Shown here in pieces: positions 9,670 through 20,469 of a stretch of DNA of 64,000 bases. The notes under the pieces were generated by a model, which was not told the origin of the DNA, searched no databases, and worked only from the letters and a program-made list of their open reading frames with translations. Numbering within the stretch: position 1 is the first letter of the stretch; each line of letters begins with the position of its first letter. Position numbers and translations under genes: made by a program. The stretch spans positions 1 to 64,000 of the forward strand of contig JAUJOE010000002.1 in the NCBI GenBank assembly GCA_030447805.1, read 5' to 3'. Origin of the DNA: Nocardioidaceae bacterium. GTDB taxonomy: Bacteria; Actinomycetota; Actinomycetes; Propionibacteriales; Nocardioidaceae.

Positions 9670-11028
9670 ATGAGCACCGAAGTCGATGTCGTCGTCGTTG
9701 GACTTGGCCAGGGGTGAGTACGTCGCCACCGAGCTGGCCAAGGCTGGCCTCGATGTGGTCGCCGTTGACCAGCACCTCGTCGGCGGTGAATGCCCCTACT
9801 ACGGGTGCGTGCCCACCAAGATGATGGTGCGGGCGGCAGGCGCGCTGGCCGAAGGTCGCCGCGTCCCGGAACTCGCCGGCACCAGCACGGTGGCCGCCGA
9901 CTGGACCCCGGTGGCGAAGCGGATCGCGGCGGAGGCGACCGACGACTGGGACGACCAGGTGGCTGTCGACCGGCTCGAGCAGGCCGGCGTCACGTTCGTC
10001 CGCGGGCACGGCCGCCTCACGGCGCCCCGGACGGTCGAGGTGGGCGACCAGACGTTCGATGCCCGCCGGGGCGTGGTGCTCAACACCGGTACGGCGCCGG
10101 GCGTGCCGCCGATCGACGGCCTCGCGGAGTCGCCGTACTGGACGAACCGGGACGCCGTGCAGCTGACCGAGCTGCCCGGTTCGCTGATCGTGATCGGCGG
10201 GGGCGCGGTCGGCGCGGAGCTGAGTCAGGTGTTCGCCCGCTTCGGGGTCAGCGTCACGCTGCTCGAGGTCGCCGACCGCATCGTGGCGGTGGAGGAGCCG
10301 GAGGCGAGCGCAGTACTGACGGATGTGTTCGGCGGCGAAGGCATCCAGGCGCTGACCGGTGTGGACATCACCTCGGTCGAGTACGCCGACGGGCAGTTTG
10401 CGGTGCACCTCGATGACCAGGTGCTGCAGGCCGACAAGCTGCTGGTTGCCGCAGGCGGCGGCCGAACCTCGCGGATCTCGGCCTCGACACCGTCGGTTTA
10501 GACGCCTCAGCTAAGGCGGTGGAGACAGACGACCAGATGCGTGCCGGTGACGGGTTGTGGGCGATCGGCGACATCACCGGCAAGGGCGCGTTCACCCACG
10601 TGTCGATGTACCAGGCCGATGTGGCGGTGCGCGGCATCCTCGACCGCGAGGGTCCGGGAGCGGACTACCGAGCGGTTCCCCGCGTGACGTTCACCGACCC
10701 CGAGATCGGATCTGTCGGAATCACTGAGCAGCAGGCCCGAGAAGCTGGCTTGTTGACCGTGAGGATCGGCGTGGCCCAGATCCCGTCGTCGTCGCGCGGC
10801 TGGATCCACAAAGTCGGGAACGAAGGGCTCATCAAGCTGGTCGAGGACGCCGACCGGGGAGTGCTGGTGGTGGGAGCGACGTCGGTCGGGCCGACGGGTG
10901 GGGAGGTGCTGTCGGCGCTCACGGTCGCCGTACACGCGCAGGTGCCGACGGCGTCGCTGCGATCGATGATCTACGCCTACCCGACGTTCCACCGCGCGAT
11001 CGAGGACGCGCTGAAAGACCTGCACTGA
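9670..11028 (+). CDS. FAD-dependent pyridine nucleotide-disulfide oxidoreductase (two frame breaks)
   Basis: Resembles dihydrolipoamide dehydrogenase and mercuric/mycothione reductases. The start MSTEVDVVVVGLG is the FAD-binding strand; the frame breaks near 9705, so the GxGxxG turn is damaged. It resumes with GEYVATELAKAG and the redox-active pair CPYYGC. A second nucleotide-binding motif GGGAVGAELSQVFARFG lies near 10200. Another break near 10460 precedes WAIGDITGKGAFTHVSMYQA, the FAD-ribityl site. The C-terminal interface domain lacks the HxHPTxxE of true lipoamide dehydrogenases (TFHRAIEDAL is seen instead of a His-Pro-Thr motif). It probably reduces a disulfide or quinone with NAD(P)H. 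Total length about 450 residues is normal. Confidence 0.88.
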
Positions 11029-11103
11029 CCAGTCGGCGTGCGGGAGTGACCAGTCGGCGTGCGGGAGCGACCAGTCGGCGGTCGCGGAGCGACCACTCGG
11101 CGG
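11027..11103. repeat. 21-bp tandem repeat after the oxidoreductase gene
   Basis: GACCAGTCGG occurs at 11027, 11048 and 11069 and as GACCACTCGG at 11091, giving a unit of 21-22 bases (with GCGTGCGGGAG). The first unit overlaps the TGA stop of the oxidoreductase gene. It occupies the gap before the ABC-F gene. Confidence 0.85.
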
Positions 11104-11150
11104 CATAAAGGGGGTGCGGGAGTAGACCAGGCGGGGGAGGATGAGCGGCT

Positions 11151-12832
11151 GTGGGACACGTCGACGTAGCTGGGGTTCGCTACGAGCTGCCTGATGGCCG
11201 GGTGCTGCTCGACGACGTGTCGTTCCGCGTCGGCGAGGGAGCAAAGGTCGCGCTCGTCGGCGCCAACGGCGCCGGCAAGACCACGCTGCTACGGATCATC
11301 ACCGGCGACCTCACTCCGCATGGCGGCACGGTGACACGCTCCGGCGGTCTGGCGGTCATGCGGCAGCTGGTCACCCAGGCCCATGCCGGCTCCACCGTCC
11401 ACGACCTGCTGCTGTCGGTTGCGCCGCGGCGCGTACAGGCAGCTGCGGCGCTGGTCGAGTCGGCCGAGCTGGCGATGATGGAGGCCGACGACGAGAAGAC
11501 CCAGATGAAGTACGCCGAGGCGCTGTCGGAGTGGGCTGACGCCGGGGGCTACGACGCCGAGGTGCTCTGGGACGTCTGCACGATCGCTGCGCTGTCCATC
11601 CCGTACGACAAGGCCAAGCATCGCGACCTCACCACGCTCAGCGGCGGGGAGCAGAAGCGGCTCATTCTTGAGGCGTTGCTGCGCGGGCCCGAGGAGGTGC
11701 TGCTGCTCGACGAGCCCGACAACTTCCTCGACGTACCAGCGAAGCTGTGGCTGGAGCAGCGGCTGCGCGAGTCGCCCAAGACGGTGCTGTTCGTGAGCCA
11801 CGACCGGGAGCTGATGAACAACACCGCGACCCGAGTGGTGACTGTCGAGCTGGGAGCGGCCGGCAACACCGCCTGGGTGCACCCGGGCGGCTTCTCGACG
11901 TACCACCAGGCGCGGCAAGACAGGTTCGCCCGCCTGGAGGAGCAGCGCAAGCGCTGGGACGAGCAGCACGCCAAGCTGCGTGCGCTGATGCTGATGTACA
12001 AGCAGAAGGCGGCCTACAACTCCGACATGGCGTCGCGCTACCACGCCGCGGTGACCAGGCTGCGCCGGTTCGAGGAGGCCGGGCCGCCGGAGAAGCAGCC
12101 GCGCGAGCAGCAGGTCACGATGCGCCTCACCGGCGGGCGCACCGGGAAGCGGGCGGTGATCTGCGAGTCACTGGAGCTCACCGGCCTGATGCAGCCTTTC
12201 GACCTCGAGGTGTGGTACGGCGAGCGGGTGGCCGTTCTCGGGTCGAACGGATCGGGCAAGTCGCACTTCCTGCGGCTGTTGGCCGCTGGCGGCTCTGACC
12301 CCGACGTCGAGCACCGTCCGGTGGGCGAGGTGCCCATCGCGCCCGTTCGGCACTCCGGCAGGGCGCGGCTCGGTGCGCGGGTGCGACCGGGGTGGTTTAT
12401 GCAGACCCATGAGCATCCTGAGCTCGTCGGTCGAACGCTGCTGGAGGTCTGCACCGGGGTGACGACCATCGCGCGGGGATGCCCCGAGAGCAGGCGGCCC
12501 GGGCGCTCGACCGCTACGAGCTGGCGCACGCGTCGGAGCAGCGGTTCGAGTCGTTGTCCGGTGGGCAGCAGGCGCGGCTGCAGATCCTGCTGCTGGAGCT
12601 GTCGGGGGCGACGCTCCTGCTGCTTGACGAGCCCACCGACAACCTCGACGTGGAGTCAGCGGAGGCACTGGAGGCGGGCCTGGAAGGCTTCGCCGGCACG
12701 GTCCTTGCTGTCACGCATGACCGCTGGTTCGCCCGCGGCTTCGACCGGTTCCTGATCTTCGGGGCCGACGGGTCGGTGTACGAGTCGGACGCACCGGTCT
12801 GGGACGAGGCGCGGGTGGCTAGAGCCCGCTGA
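11151..12832 (+). CDS. ABC-F family ATPase (one frame break)
   Basis: A soluble protein with two ABC domains and no membrane helices. Domain 1 has Walker A GANGAGKTT, signature LSGGEQKR and Walker B LLLDEPDNFLD. A charged linker (about 250-310) follows. Domain 2 has GSNGSGKSH, LSGGQQAR and LLLDEPTDNLD. ABC-F proteins act at the ribosome, as translation factors or antibiotic-protection proteins. The reading frame shifts near 12448: restoring one C in gaggtctgcacc gives EVLHRGDDHRAGMPREQ and joins the second frame, which ends at 12832. Combined length is about 560 residues, normal for the family. The start is a GTG 50 bases after the repeat array. Confidence 0.9.
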
Positions 12833-12849
12833 TTCAGCGTCACTGAAAC

Positions 12850-12880
12850 GTTACGCAAAGGGCTGCAACCTTTGCGCAAC
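12850..12880. terminator. inverted repeat after the ABC-F gene
   Basis: GTTACGCAAAGG (12850-12861) and CCTTTGCGCAAC (12869-12880) pair over 12 bases with one mismatch and a 7-base loop, 18 bases past the ABC-F stop. No T-run follows; it may be a terminator, or an operator for the secreted-protein gene starting at 12934. Confidence 0.5.
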
Positions 12881-12933
12881 GGTTGGCGTGTTAGGGCTAC
12901 ACCACCCGCTCGCACCCAGAAGAAGGACACATC

Positions 12934-14010
12934 ATGTTGGGACACCTCAGCCGACGCACGCGAGTCGGGTCCATTGCAGCCTCAGCGGCTCTTGCAGCCA
13001 CGGCACTCACGGGGACGTCGTTCGCCACCGCGGAGGCGCTCACCACAGCGGTCGCGGTCGAAGACGCCGCCCAAAAACCTCGACCCTGGCGCCTTGCCGA
13101 GGGGAGCGAACCCGCAGGTTCCCTACCTGGTGGGTGACCAGATCCGCGACGGCGCCATGCGCATCAACGTCGCCCCACAACCGAACCACCTGAGCCTCTG
13201 GGAGACAGCGACCGGCTACCTGCTGCTGGACCAGCTGAAGAGCAACTACCGCACGCGGCTGACCGCATACCAGCGCGACGGCAGCTCTGAGGTCATCGCC
13301 CGCGGGGGCCTTGGCTCTCCGTTGTCGTCTCACCCGACAAGCGCCGCGTCGCCGTGACCAAGAGTGGCGGTCCGTCCGTCGTCACGGTGGTCAACCCGAG
13401 AACCGGCCGAGAGATCGCGAGCCGATCGTTCCGGTACGCCGAGCCGGTCGGCGTTGACGGCTCCAAGGTGGTTCTCAATCGACGAGGCCCGAACAGCGCG
13501 ATGGTCAGCGCCGCCTGGAGATACGAGCGCGACACGGTGAAGCGGATCTCCGGCCGGACGCTGCTGGACTCCGACCTGCTGCAACGGATCTTCGTCTTCC
13601 GCGGCTTGGGCGACGGTGGCGGCCAGGGCTGCGCCCGTGTCGCTCGTTCCTTCGACATCTCCCGCACGTTGTGGCGGGCCTGCCGGTACGAGCCGAGCGA
13701 CTGGTCCCGCAACGGTGACCACGCGCTCGCCACGTGGGACTACTTCGACATGGCGGGGACCGACCGCTGGCTCGTTACTAACGGTCGCACCGGCGACAAG
13801 CAGGGCCGCATCACTGGACGTTTCGACTGGGTGGCGGTGTGGGAGGACAACAGTCACTTCCTCACGATGGCGCAGGCCGACGACGGCGACCAAGCGATCA
13901 TCCGCTGCAACGTGCGTGGAAACTGCGAGCGGGCAAGCCGGCTCTGGGACGGGCAGATCAATCAGGACTACTACTACACCGCGCCACCTGCGCTGATCGC
14001 CGAGAACTGA
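12934..14010 (+). CDS. secreted protein of unknown function, beta-propeller-like (two frame breaks)
   Basis: The start MLGHLSRRTRVGSIAASAAL has a clear signal peptide with a likely cleavage after ATAEA. Breaks near 13100 and 13313 separate three frames, which join as ...NPQVPYLVGDQIRDGAM..., ...SPDKRRVAVTKSGGPSVV..., and a C-terminus YYYTAPPALIAEN ending at 14010. The merged protein is about 355 residues. Repeated short beta patterns with polar turns (VVNPRTGREIASRSF, ATGYLLLDQL) suggest a propeller-like fold, but no family is recognised. A terminator hairpin follows. The cellular role is unknown. Confidence 0.65.
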
Positions 14011-14025
14011 CGGGAAGCTCTCGAC

Positions 14026-14062
14026 AAGGGGCGGTGGCGCTGGTGACAGCGCCGCCGCCCTT
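14026..14062 (+). terminator. GC-rich terminator hairpin
   Basis: AAGGGGCGGTGGCGCTG and CAGCGCCGCCGCCCTT form a 16-bp stem with one bulge and one mismatch around a 4-base loop, followed by TTTGG. It starts 15 bases after the stop of the secreted-protein gene. Confidence 0.7.
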
Positions 14063-14155
14063 TGGCTGCGCCCCAACGTTGCCGCGGGCCAGGTCGGACC
14101 GGGCATGCCAGGCGCTGGTATCGGGTGACCTGTCTGGTTCACCTGGGAGGTAAAC

Positions 14156-14178
14156 AAAGTGTCACCAGGTGGCACTTT
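14156..14178. terminator. 11-bp hairpin upstream of vapB
   Basis: AAAGTGTCACC and GGTGGCACTTT are inverted repeats with one mismatch and a single-base centre, followed by CTTTACCC. This is a possible terminator or, given its position 70 bases before vapB, an operator for the toxin-antitoxin genes. Confidence 0.4.
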
Positions 14179-14198
14179 CTTTACCCAACGGCAATTGT

Positions 14199-14241
14199 CT
14201 GACGCGTCAGGGCATCATGATGCGTTTCGGTGATGTTATGA
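14199..14241 (+). promoter_or_regulatory. vapBC promoter/operator region
   Basis: Two perfect 12-base palindromes lie side by side, CTGACGCGTCAG (14199-14210) and GCATCATGATGC (14212-14223), and the half-site ATGATGC recurs at 14238-14244. A TATGAT hexamer at 14236-14241 fits a -10 box only 7 bases before the vapB ATG, and no Shine-Dalgarno sequence is present. VapB-type antitoxins usually repress their own promoter by binding such palindromes. The spacing suggests a leaderless mRNA. Confidence 0.5.
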
Positions 14242-14248
14242 TGCTCCC

Positions 14249-14512
14249 ATGCGTACGACTGTCAACATCGACCCCGGTCTACTCAGCGAGGCCAAACAGA
14301 TAGCGGCTCGATCTCATCGGTCCTTGGGCTCGGTCCTGGAGGACGCCCTTCGCAGGATGATCTCCGACACCGGCGCGGGCGAGGCGGTTCCCCGGCACGT
14401 CAACCTGCCATCGCACGGTCGCGGCGGGTTGCGCCCGGGAGTTGATCTAGCAGACAGAGGGCAGATCGCCGAACTGATCGGCGATGACGAGCTTCCGCAT
14501 GCTTCTGCTTGA
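14249..14512 (+). CDS. vapB: VapB-type antitoxin
   Basis: An 87-residue protein that begins MRTTVNIDPGLLSEAKQIA, the beta-strand plus helix of a ribbon-helix-helix DNA-binding domain, followed by RSLGSVLEDALRRMI. The C-terminal part (about 50-87) would wrap the toxin. The ATG is chosen because the promoter-like TATGAT lies 7 bases upstream. It overlaps the next gene by 29 bases, the usual layout of antitoxin and toxin. Confidence 0.85.
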   Translation: MRTTVNIDPGLLSEAKQIAARSHRSLGSVLEDALRRMISDTGAGEAVPRHVNLPSHGRGGLRPGVDLADRGQIAELIGDDELPHASA

Positions 14513-14942
14513 CGTCAACATCACTCTCTACGCGATGCGGGCTGACAGCCCAGAGCATGAAGCGGTCCGCCCCTGGCTCGAACGTCGACTGGTCGGCGCC
14601 GAGCCGGTGGGGGTGAGCGAGCTTGTGCTGTCGAGCGTGCTGCGCATCAGCACCCATCACCGGGTGTTCACCGAGCCGTCAAGCGTCCATGAGGTGCTGG
14701 CGTTCTGCGCTGCCCTGCTCGCAGGGCCGGCAGCAGTCGCCGTACGCCCTGGGCCTCGGCATTGGCAGATCTTCACCGACCTGGTGGCCGCTCACCGGCC
14801 GCGCGGCAACCAGATTCCCGACGCATACCTCGCCGCGCTGGCGCTGGAGAACGGAGCCACCTGGGTCAGCGCCGACCGCGCGTTCGCCGCGTTCCCCGGT
14901 CTGCGCTTGCTGAATCCCCTCGAAGAGGCAGCTCGAGACTAG
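14484..14942 (+). CDS. vapC: VapC-type PIN-domain toxin
   Basis: A 152-residue PIN-domain RNase. The metal-binding acidic residues are visible: D10 in LLLDVNITLYA, E46 in GVSELVLSS, D113 in IPDAYLAAL and D131 in VSADRAF. VapC toxins cut tRNA or rRNA and are neutralised by the partner encoded just upstream. Another in-frame ATG at 14499 (residue 6) is also possible as start. It converges on the DUF1360 gene with a 4-base overlap at the ends. Confidence 0.9.
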   Translation: MTSFRMLLLDVNITLYAMRADSPEHEAVRPWLERRLVGAEPVGVSELVLSSVLRISTHHRVFTEPSSVHEVLAFCAALLAGPAAVAVRPGPRHWQIFTDLVAAHRPRGNQIPDAYLAALALENGATWVSADRAFAAFPGLRLLNPLEEAARD

Positions 14943-15358
14943 CTGGTTTTCAGGTGACGCAAGTCGGCATCAGGCGCCTCGATGGTGTCGGCCACTTCAG
15001 CGGGCTCGTCCTCTTGGGCGCTGGCCCGCGCTTCGGCGAGTAGACCGGTCAGAGCTGAGTAGCTCAACGCCTTCGACACAGGCTTCCAAGCTCTTGGCCA
15101 ACGCGCGCCGGCAACCACTGCCAGTCCGCCGAAGTAAACGCTCAGGCACCACGGGCAGGTGAGCAGGTAGCTGATCTTGTGGCTGTCCTCGTCGCTCGGC
15201 TCGCCGTACTTCCTGAAGACAACGTTGCGGATGTCCTCGGTGATCTTGTCGTCCTTGACCAGCGTGGTCAGCCGGTAGGTGGCCAGGATGTCGAAGGCGA
15301 TCTGCAGCAGGCGGTCTTCGTCGTCGGTGATCTTGGCCAGGGAGCGGGAGCGCAGCAT
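14939..15358 (-). CDS. DUF1360 family protein
   Basis: A 139-residue product from the ATG at 15358, with the DUF1360 hallmarks ILATYRLTTLVKDDKITED and the Cys pair LTCPWCLSVYFG, followed by a hydrophobic stretch. Members are small, probably membrane-associated proteins of unknown function, some linked to spore or phage-like contexts. The open frame extends upstream to 15568, but that part is low-complexity and shows no family match. A C-terminal acidic tail (EDEPAEVADTIEAPDAD) is present. Confidence 0.8.
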   Translation of the reverse strand: MLRSRSLAKITDDEDRLLQIAFDILATYRLTTLVKDDKITEDIRNVVFRKYGEPSDEDSHKISYLLTCPWCLSVYFGGLAVVAGARWPRAWKPVSKALSYSALTGLLAEARASAQEDEPAEVADTIEAPDADLRHLKTS

Positions 15359-15473
15359 TGCCGCCCTGTACCCAATCGGGACGGCGCGACGCATCCGGGG
15401 GCTGGTTGAAGAAGCGCGGCGCTGGGGGTGCCACCGATTCAGCCGGGCATCCCCCAGTCCTACAGCGAGAGGG

Positions 15474-16037
15474 TCAGTTTCGGACGACGACCCGCTCGCA
15501 ACGTAGGACGACGTCCTTGCGGTCACGCTTGCCGTAGTAGGCGAGGACGTCCTTCTTGCCGGGACCACAGTCGATCCGGTCGACAGCAGAATCGGACTGC
15601 GTGCGCATCCTGTCGTTGCCGGGACCGCCGCTCACGACGTCTCGACCGTTGCCGAAGCCGAAGTAGTCGTCCCCCAGACCGCCTAACAGGTGGTCGTTGT
15701 CAGCCGGCAGGTTCGGGCTGAACTCGGTGGCCTCGAAGTCGATGAGCTGATCGGGTCCCAGGTTGCCGCGGAGATGATCGCCGCCGAGTCCCCCGCTGAT
15801 GTCGTCGCCGCCCTTTCCGCCGAGGATCACGTCCCTGCCGGCTCGGCCCATCAGCCAGTCGCGGCCGCCGCGGCCGAAGATGTCGTCGTCACCCCTCTTG
15901 CCGACGATGGTGTCGGATCGGGACGTGCCGTAGAGGGTGTCGTCGCCACTTGTGCCGTTGATGGTGGCGGCGGCGGCGACGCCGGCGAGCGGAACAACGA
16001 GGGCGGCGGCGCTGGCCGCTGCCAAGGCAATCTTCAT
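15474..16037 (-). CDS. secreted protein with RTX/haemolysin-type calcium-binding repeats
   Basis: A 187-residue protein with a signal peptide (MKIALAAASAAALVVPLAG...) and a run of glycine/aspartate nonapeptides of the GGxGxDxLx type: GTSGDDTLYG, GKRGDDDIFG, GRGGRDWLMG, GRAGRDVILG, GGKGGDDISG, GGLGGDHLRG and, after a break, GGLGDDYFGFG and GGPGNDRM. These form Ca2+-binding parallel beta-rolls outside the cell. The C-terminus (IDCGPGKKDVLAYYGKRDRK) is common in small actinobacterial calcium-binding proteins. No enzymatic domain is attached. It lies downstream of gltA on the same strand, with a 110-base gap. Confidence 0.9.
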   Translation of the reverse strand: MKIALAAASAAALVVPLAGVAAAATINGTSGDDTLYGTSRSDTIVGKRGDDDIFGRGGRDWLMGRAGRDVILGGKGGDDISGGLGGDHLRGNLGPDQLIDFEATEFSPNLPADNDHLLGGLGDDYFGFGNGRDVVSGGPGNDRMRTQSDSAVDRIDCGPGKKDVLAYYGKRDRKDVVLRCERVVVRN

Positions 16038-16147
16038 GAGCTTCTCCTGATCTAACGGTGTGTTGGGATGGTGTGCCCCCGAGACGCGGCGGCACGCGCC
16101 CCGAAAGTTGCTCCCCCAGGTCGCGTGGACACAACGTGATCAAGTCG

Positions 16148-17387
<1,240 letters not shown>

Positions 17388-18138
17388 GTCGTACTCCGCC
17401 CCCGTGCGGTTGTCGCGAATGGTCAGTGAGGAGGCCGCCCCGTCGTCGCTCGAGGTGCCGTCAGTGGAACTTGTGTCTGTGGAGGCGGTGTCGATGGAGG
17501 CGCTGTCAGTGGGATGGCTTGGGCGCGCACGCGTCAGTGGTGGTGGTCCCCTGGTGGCACCAACCTATGCCCCGCGGCCGTCGAAGAACGGGCCTTGACG
17601 AACCACGGGGGGTAGGGCTCGGCGGCTCTTGGTGCCCGGTGCGGGGGCGTTGGATGTTTGAGTCGGCGGAAACGGGATAGGTGTCGCTGTTCGCGCACTA
17701 CCCTGCGGACCCGGGTCTGATCCGCGCCTGCGCCGCTTGTTCGTAGGCTCCTCACGGGTGTGGAATGTCGGTTCGGCTGTCGCCGGCCGGCGCGACGGCG
17801 CGGCCGTGGACGACGCTGGTCTCCCCTGAGCACCGCAGGCAGACCTCTGCGGCGGCGACCGAGGCGGCGCAACGACGGTGGCGACGTACGACGTCGGTGT
17901 GGACGAGTTGAACCGCCGCTACGGCCGCACGTTCTACGTTGACCCGGTCACCGCGGCGCCCGGCGAGTCGCTGACGGTCGCCGACCAGCAGCGGTACCGG
18001 GTCTTCGCCGCGCGCGATGTTCGACCTCGGACAAACTGCGCGCCGACCTGGACGCGGCCGCCGCGGCAGCACGGTCCTGCACCGGGGCCGCCGTCGGTGC
18101 GGTTCCCCGCGGCCGCAACGCCTTCCCGACTCGGAGAC

Positions 18139-18350
18139 GTTCGTGATCGTCGTCAACGCCGACAAGGTCGCGCTGTCGGGCGCGCGACACGTCCTCGGCA
18201 CATCTCGTCGGCACCGGCACGCTGCCGCTCTGCCGATTGCGCTCACGATGTCGGCGCGTGCCGGCGCGCGTCGTCGACTACGGACCCAGGATCAACGTCT
18301 AACGATCCAGCGTCGATCGCTCGAGAATGCGGTGGGGGATGCTGCCCTAC
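18139..18350 (+). pseudogene. rplM-like remnant
   Basis: Bases 18139-18183 read [14 protein letters not shown], which matches the L13 motif [14 protein letters not shown] of the rplM copy at 19503 in 13 of 14 residues, with several silent base differences. A second patch near 18305-18350 (cgtcgatcgctcgag...gcggtggggg) resembles the rplM segment coding [10 protein letters not shown]. The spacing between patches is about 40 bases larger than in rplM and the intervening sequence does not match. This looks like a decayed or mis-assembled piece of another rplM. Confidence 0.55.
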
Positions 18351-18623
18351 GCGGCGCGATCGCGCTAGCAGCCTTCCTCGTCGATCAGGTCGTTCAGCGC
18401 GGCCACAAGCGCCGATCCGAGCCCGTCGCAGCGGCCGCAACCGTCAGATCGCGCGACAGAGGAACATCGCCGACGCTGACGCAACACCTGGGCAGCCACG
18501 ATCGCGCACGAGTGGCGGCGTGAGGCCGCAGAAGAGCTGGCGCTCTACGACGATGACGCGCCGCGCGTCCCTCGTCTGCGCATCCGCGCGCAGTTGACGA
18601 GGCGCCGACATACCTCCGTTCAA

Positions 18624-18693
18624 TGGAATAACGTTCCACTGATCTTGCGGCCGTTCTATTCCAGGCTACCCGACCACTGGAGGCAACGTTCCA
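18624..18693. promoter_or_regulatory. possible repressor-site cluster upstream of a membrane-protein-like fragment
   Basis: TGGAATAACGTTCCA at 18624-18638 has inverted 5-base ends, and its half AACGTTCCA recurs at 18685-18693, just before an ATG at 18694; TTCTATTCCAGG lies between. The local composition is less GC-rich than its surroundings. This fits an operator region, but the genes around it are too damaged to confirm. Confidence 0.3.
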
Positions 18694-19502
18694 TGGAGCA
18701 CGTGCCTGGCGCCGCGCACCGACTGTTCGCCATCGCGCTGGGGTGTGCCCATCCTTCGCTCGCCAGCACCATCGCTGCCGTCATCGGCGACGGGCTCGGC
18801 GCGGACCAGGCAGGCGGCGTGCTCCAGATGTACGCCGCGGGGTTGGTCGCGATCATCGGTCTGACGCGGACCTCGAGTCGGCCTACTCGCGCGTTGCCGC
18901 GGCACGCTCACGGGGGCTCGGCACCGCGGGGGCAGCTGGGTACGCGATCAACTCCAACCGCGGTACCGCGATTTACGACGCGCGCCAACGGTACGATCGG
19001 GCATGACAACGTCGACGGGCCTGCGGGACAACTCGCGCTGCACTCACGCCCGGGATCCTGTTCCCGCGCACCTTCATAGGCATCGGCATCCTCTGTTTCG
19101 GCCCACGTACAGCCGCGGTGGTCGGCTGTCGCCCTCGTCCTGGGCGGCGCGGTGTCGCCAACCGTCGCGCATCGGTTCGATCGACACGGCCGCGGCGCCC
19201 GTGCCGGACGTGCTGCTGCTCGCCGTCATCGCTGGCCTCGCGCCGCTGGGCCTGGCCTGCTGGGCGGTGCGCGCCCGCGCACGACTGCGGCGGGGACGGC
19301 GCCGCTGACGCCTACTAGCTGACAGTCGGCCGGCTGAGCGGGCTTGACCCAACGACCCAGCCGACGCCGCGTTTTGACCGTCGACGGCGCGCGGCCGGTA
19401 TTCGGCGTTGTGCGGTGGGCGTCCCACGAACCCGAGCACCGCAGCGGCAGGTGAGTTTAAGCACCGCAGCCGACCACCGAATCGACGACGAGGTCAACGA
19501 CC

Positions 19503-19925
19503 GTGCGTACGTACAGCCCGAAGCCCGGCGACGTCACGCGAGCCTGGCATGTCATCGACGCGCGCGACGTCGTCCTCGGACGCCTCGCTGTTTCGGCCGC
19601 GACGCTGCTCCGCGGCAAGCACAAGCCGACGTTCGCCCCCCACGTCGCCGGCGACTTCGTCATCATCGTCAACGCCGACAAGGTGGCGTTGTCGGGCAAC
19701 AAGCGGTCATCCAAGCTGGCCTACCGGCACTCTGGCTATCCAGGCGGCCTGTCGGCAACGTCGATCGCTCGACAAGGATCCGCGTCGGGCTGTCGAGAAG
19801 GCGGTGTGGGGGATGCTCCCCAAGAACCGGCTCAGTCGTGCGCTGAAGAAGCTCAAGGTGTACGCCGGCCCCAACCATCCGCACGCCCGGCAGCCGCAAC
19901 AGCGATCACCCAGATCGCGCACGTG
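19503..19925 (+). CDS. rplM: 50S ribosomal protein L13 (frame breaks)
   Basis: The GTG start [20 protein letters not shown] is the normal actinobacterial L13 N-terminus. [18 protein letters not shown] and RHSGYPGGL follow, then the frame breaks near 19765. The rest reads [20 protein letters not shown] and [10 protein letters not shown], with a last break before ITQIA near 19905-19919. L13 is an early large-subunit assembly protein of about 147 residues, and the length fits. The expected stop after ITQIA is missing, and the frame runs on. rpsI follows directly, the universal L13-S9 operon. Confidence 0.9.
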
Positions 19926-19972
19926 GCAGCGCGCGCACTCCTCGACCCACCTGCTTCAAGTGAGGAACACCT

Positions 19973-20456
19973 GTGGCTGAGACCACCGACGCGCCGTTGA
20001 CAGCCGACGGTGACGCGACGACTACACCACCGAGAGTGCGCCGTCGCCGACGCTCGTCCCCGGGCGGGTTATTGCTGCCGCGGGCGCGACGGGGCGCCGC
20101 AAGGAAGCCGTCGCCAGGGTGCGGATCGTGCCTGGCACCGGCACCTGGTCGGTCAACGGGCGGCCCCTTGAGGAGTACTTCCCCAACAAGCTTCACCAGC
20201 AGTTGGTCAACGAGCCGTTCGTACTGACGGGCCTGGCCGGGCAGTACGACGTCGGCGCGTATCCACGACGGTGGCCTCACCGGCTGCTGGGCCTTGCGGC
20301 TGGGCGTCTCGCGGGCCCTCAATGAGACCGACGTGCCGGTCCAACCGGGCGTCGCTGAAGAAGGCCGGCATGCTGACCCGGGACGCGCGGGTCAAGGAGC
20401 GCAAGAAGGCCGGGCTGAAGAAGGCTCGCAAGGCTCCGCAGTACAGCAAGCGCTGA
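19973..20456 (+). CDS. rpsI: 30S ribosomal protein S9 (frame breaks)
   Basis: The GTG start [20 protein letters not shown] lies 7 bases after a GAGG. Later segments are [53 protein letters not shown] and the conserved end [18 protein letters not shown]...QYSKR at 20456. At least three indels (about 20025, 20255, 20345) scatter these over frames. S9 binds 16S rRNA with its C-terminal tail reaching the decoding site, and the tail is intact here. A second, partial copy of this gene lies at 25359-25593. Confidence 0.9.
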
Positions 20457-20469
20457 CCTCTCCCCGGCT

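Larger units (their letters stand above)
17530..19440. other. scrambled stretch without an intact gene
   Basis: About 1.9 kb with only fragments of plausible coding sequence in changing frames: MATYDVGVDELNRRYGRTFY from 17878; an Ala-rich helix LRADLDAAAAAARSCTG near 18040; a short end RVVDYGPRINV near 18300; AHEWRREAAEELALYDDDAP near 18510; a possible membrane protein starting MEHVPGAAHRLFAIALG at 18694; DLESAYSRVAAARSRGLG ending at 19006; and a hydrophobic C-terminus VPDVLLLAVIAGLAPLGL with basic tail ending at 19308. None gives a recognisable family. In mycobacteria the equivalent position between truA and rplM carries the ESX-4 cluster, but I see no Esx, EccB/C/D or mycosin motif here. 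Frequent indels make any call unsafe. Confidence 0.5.
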
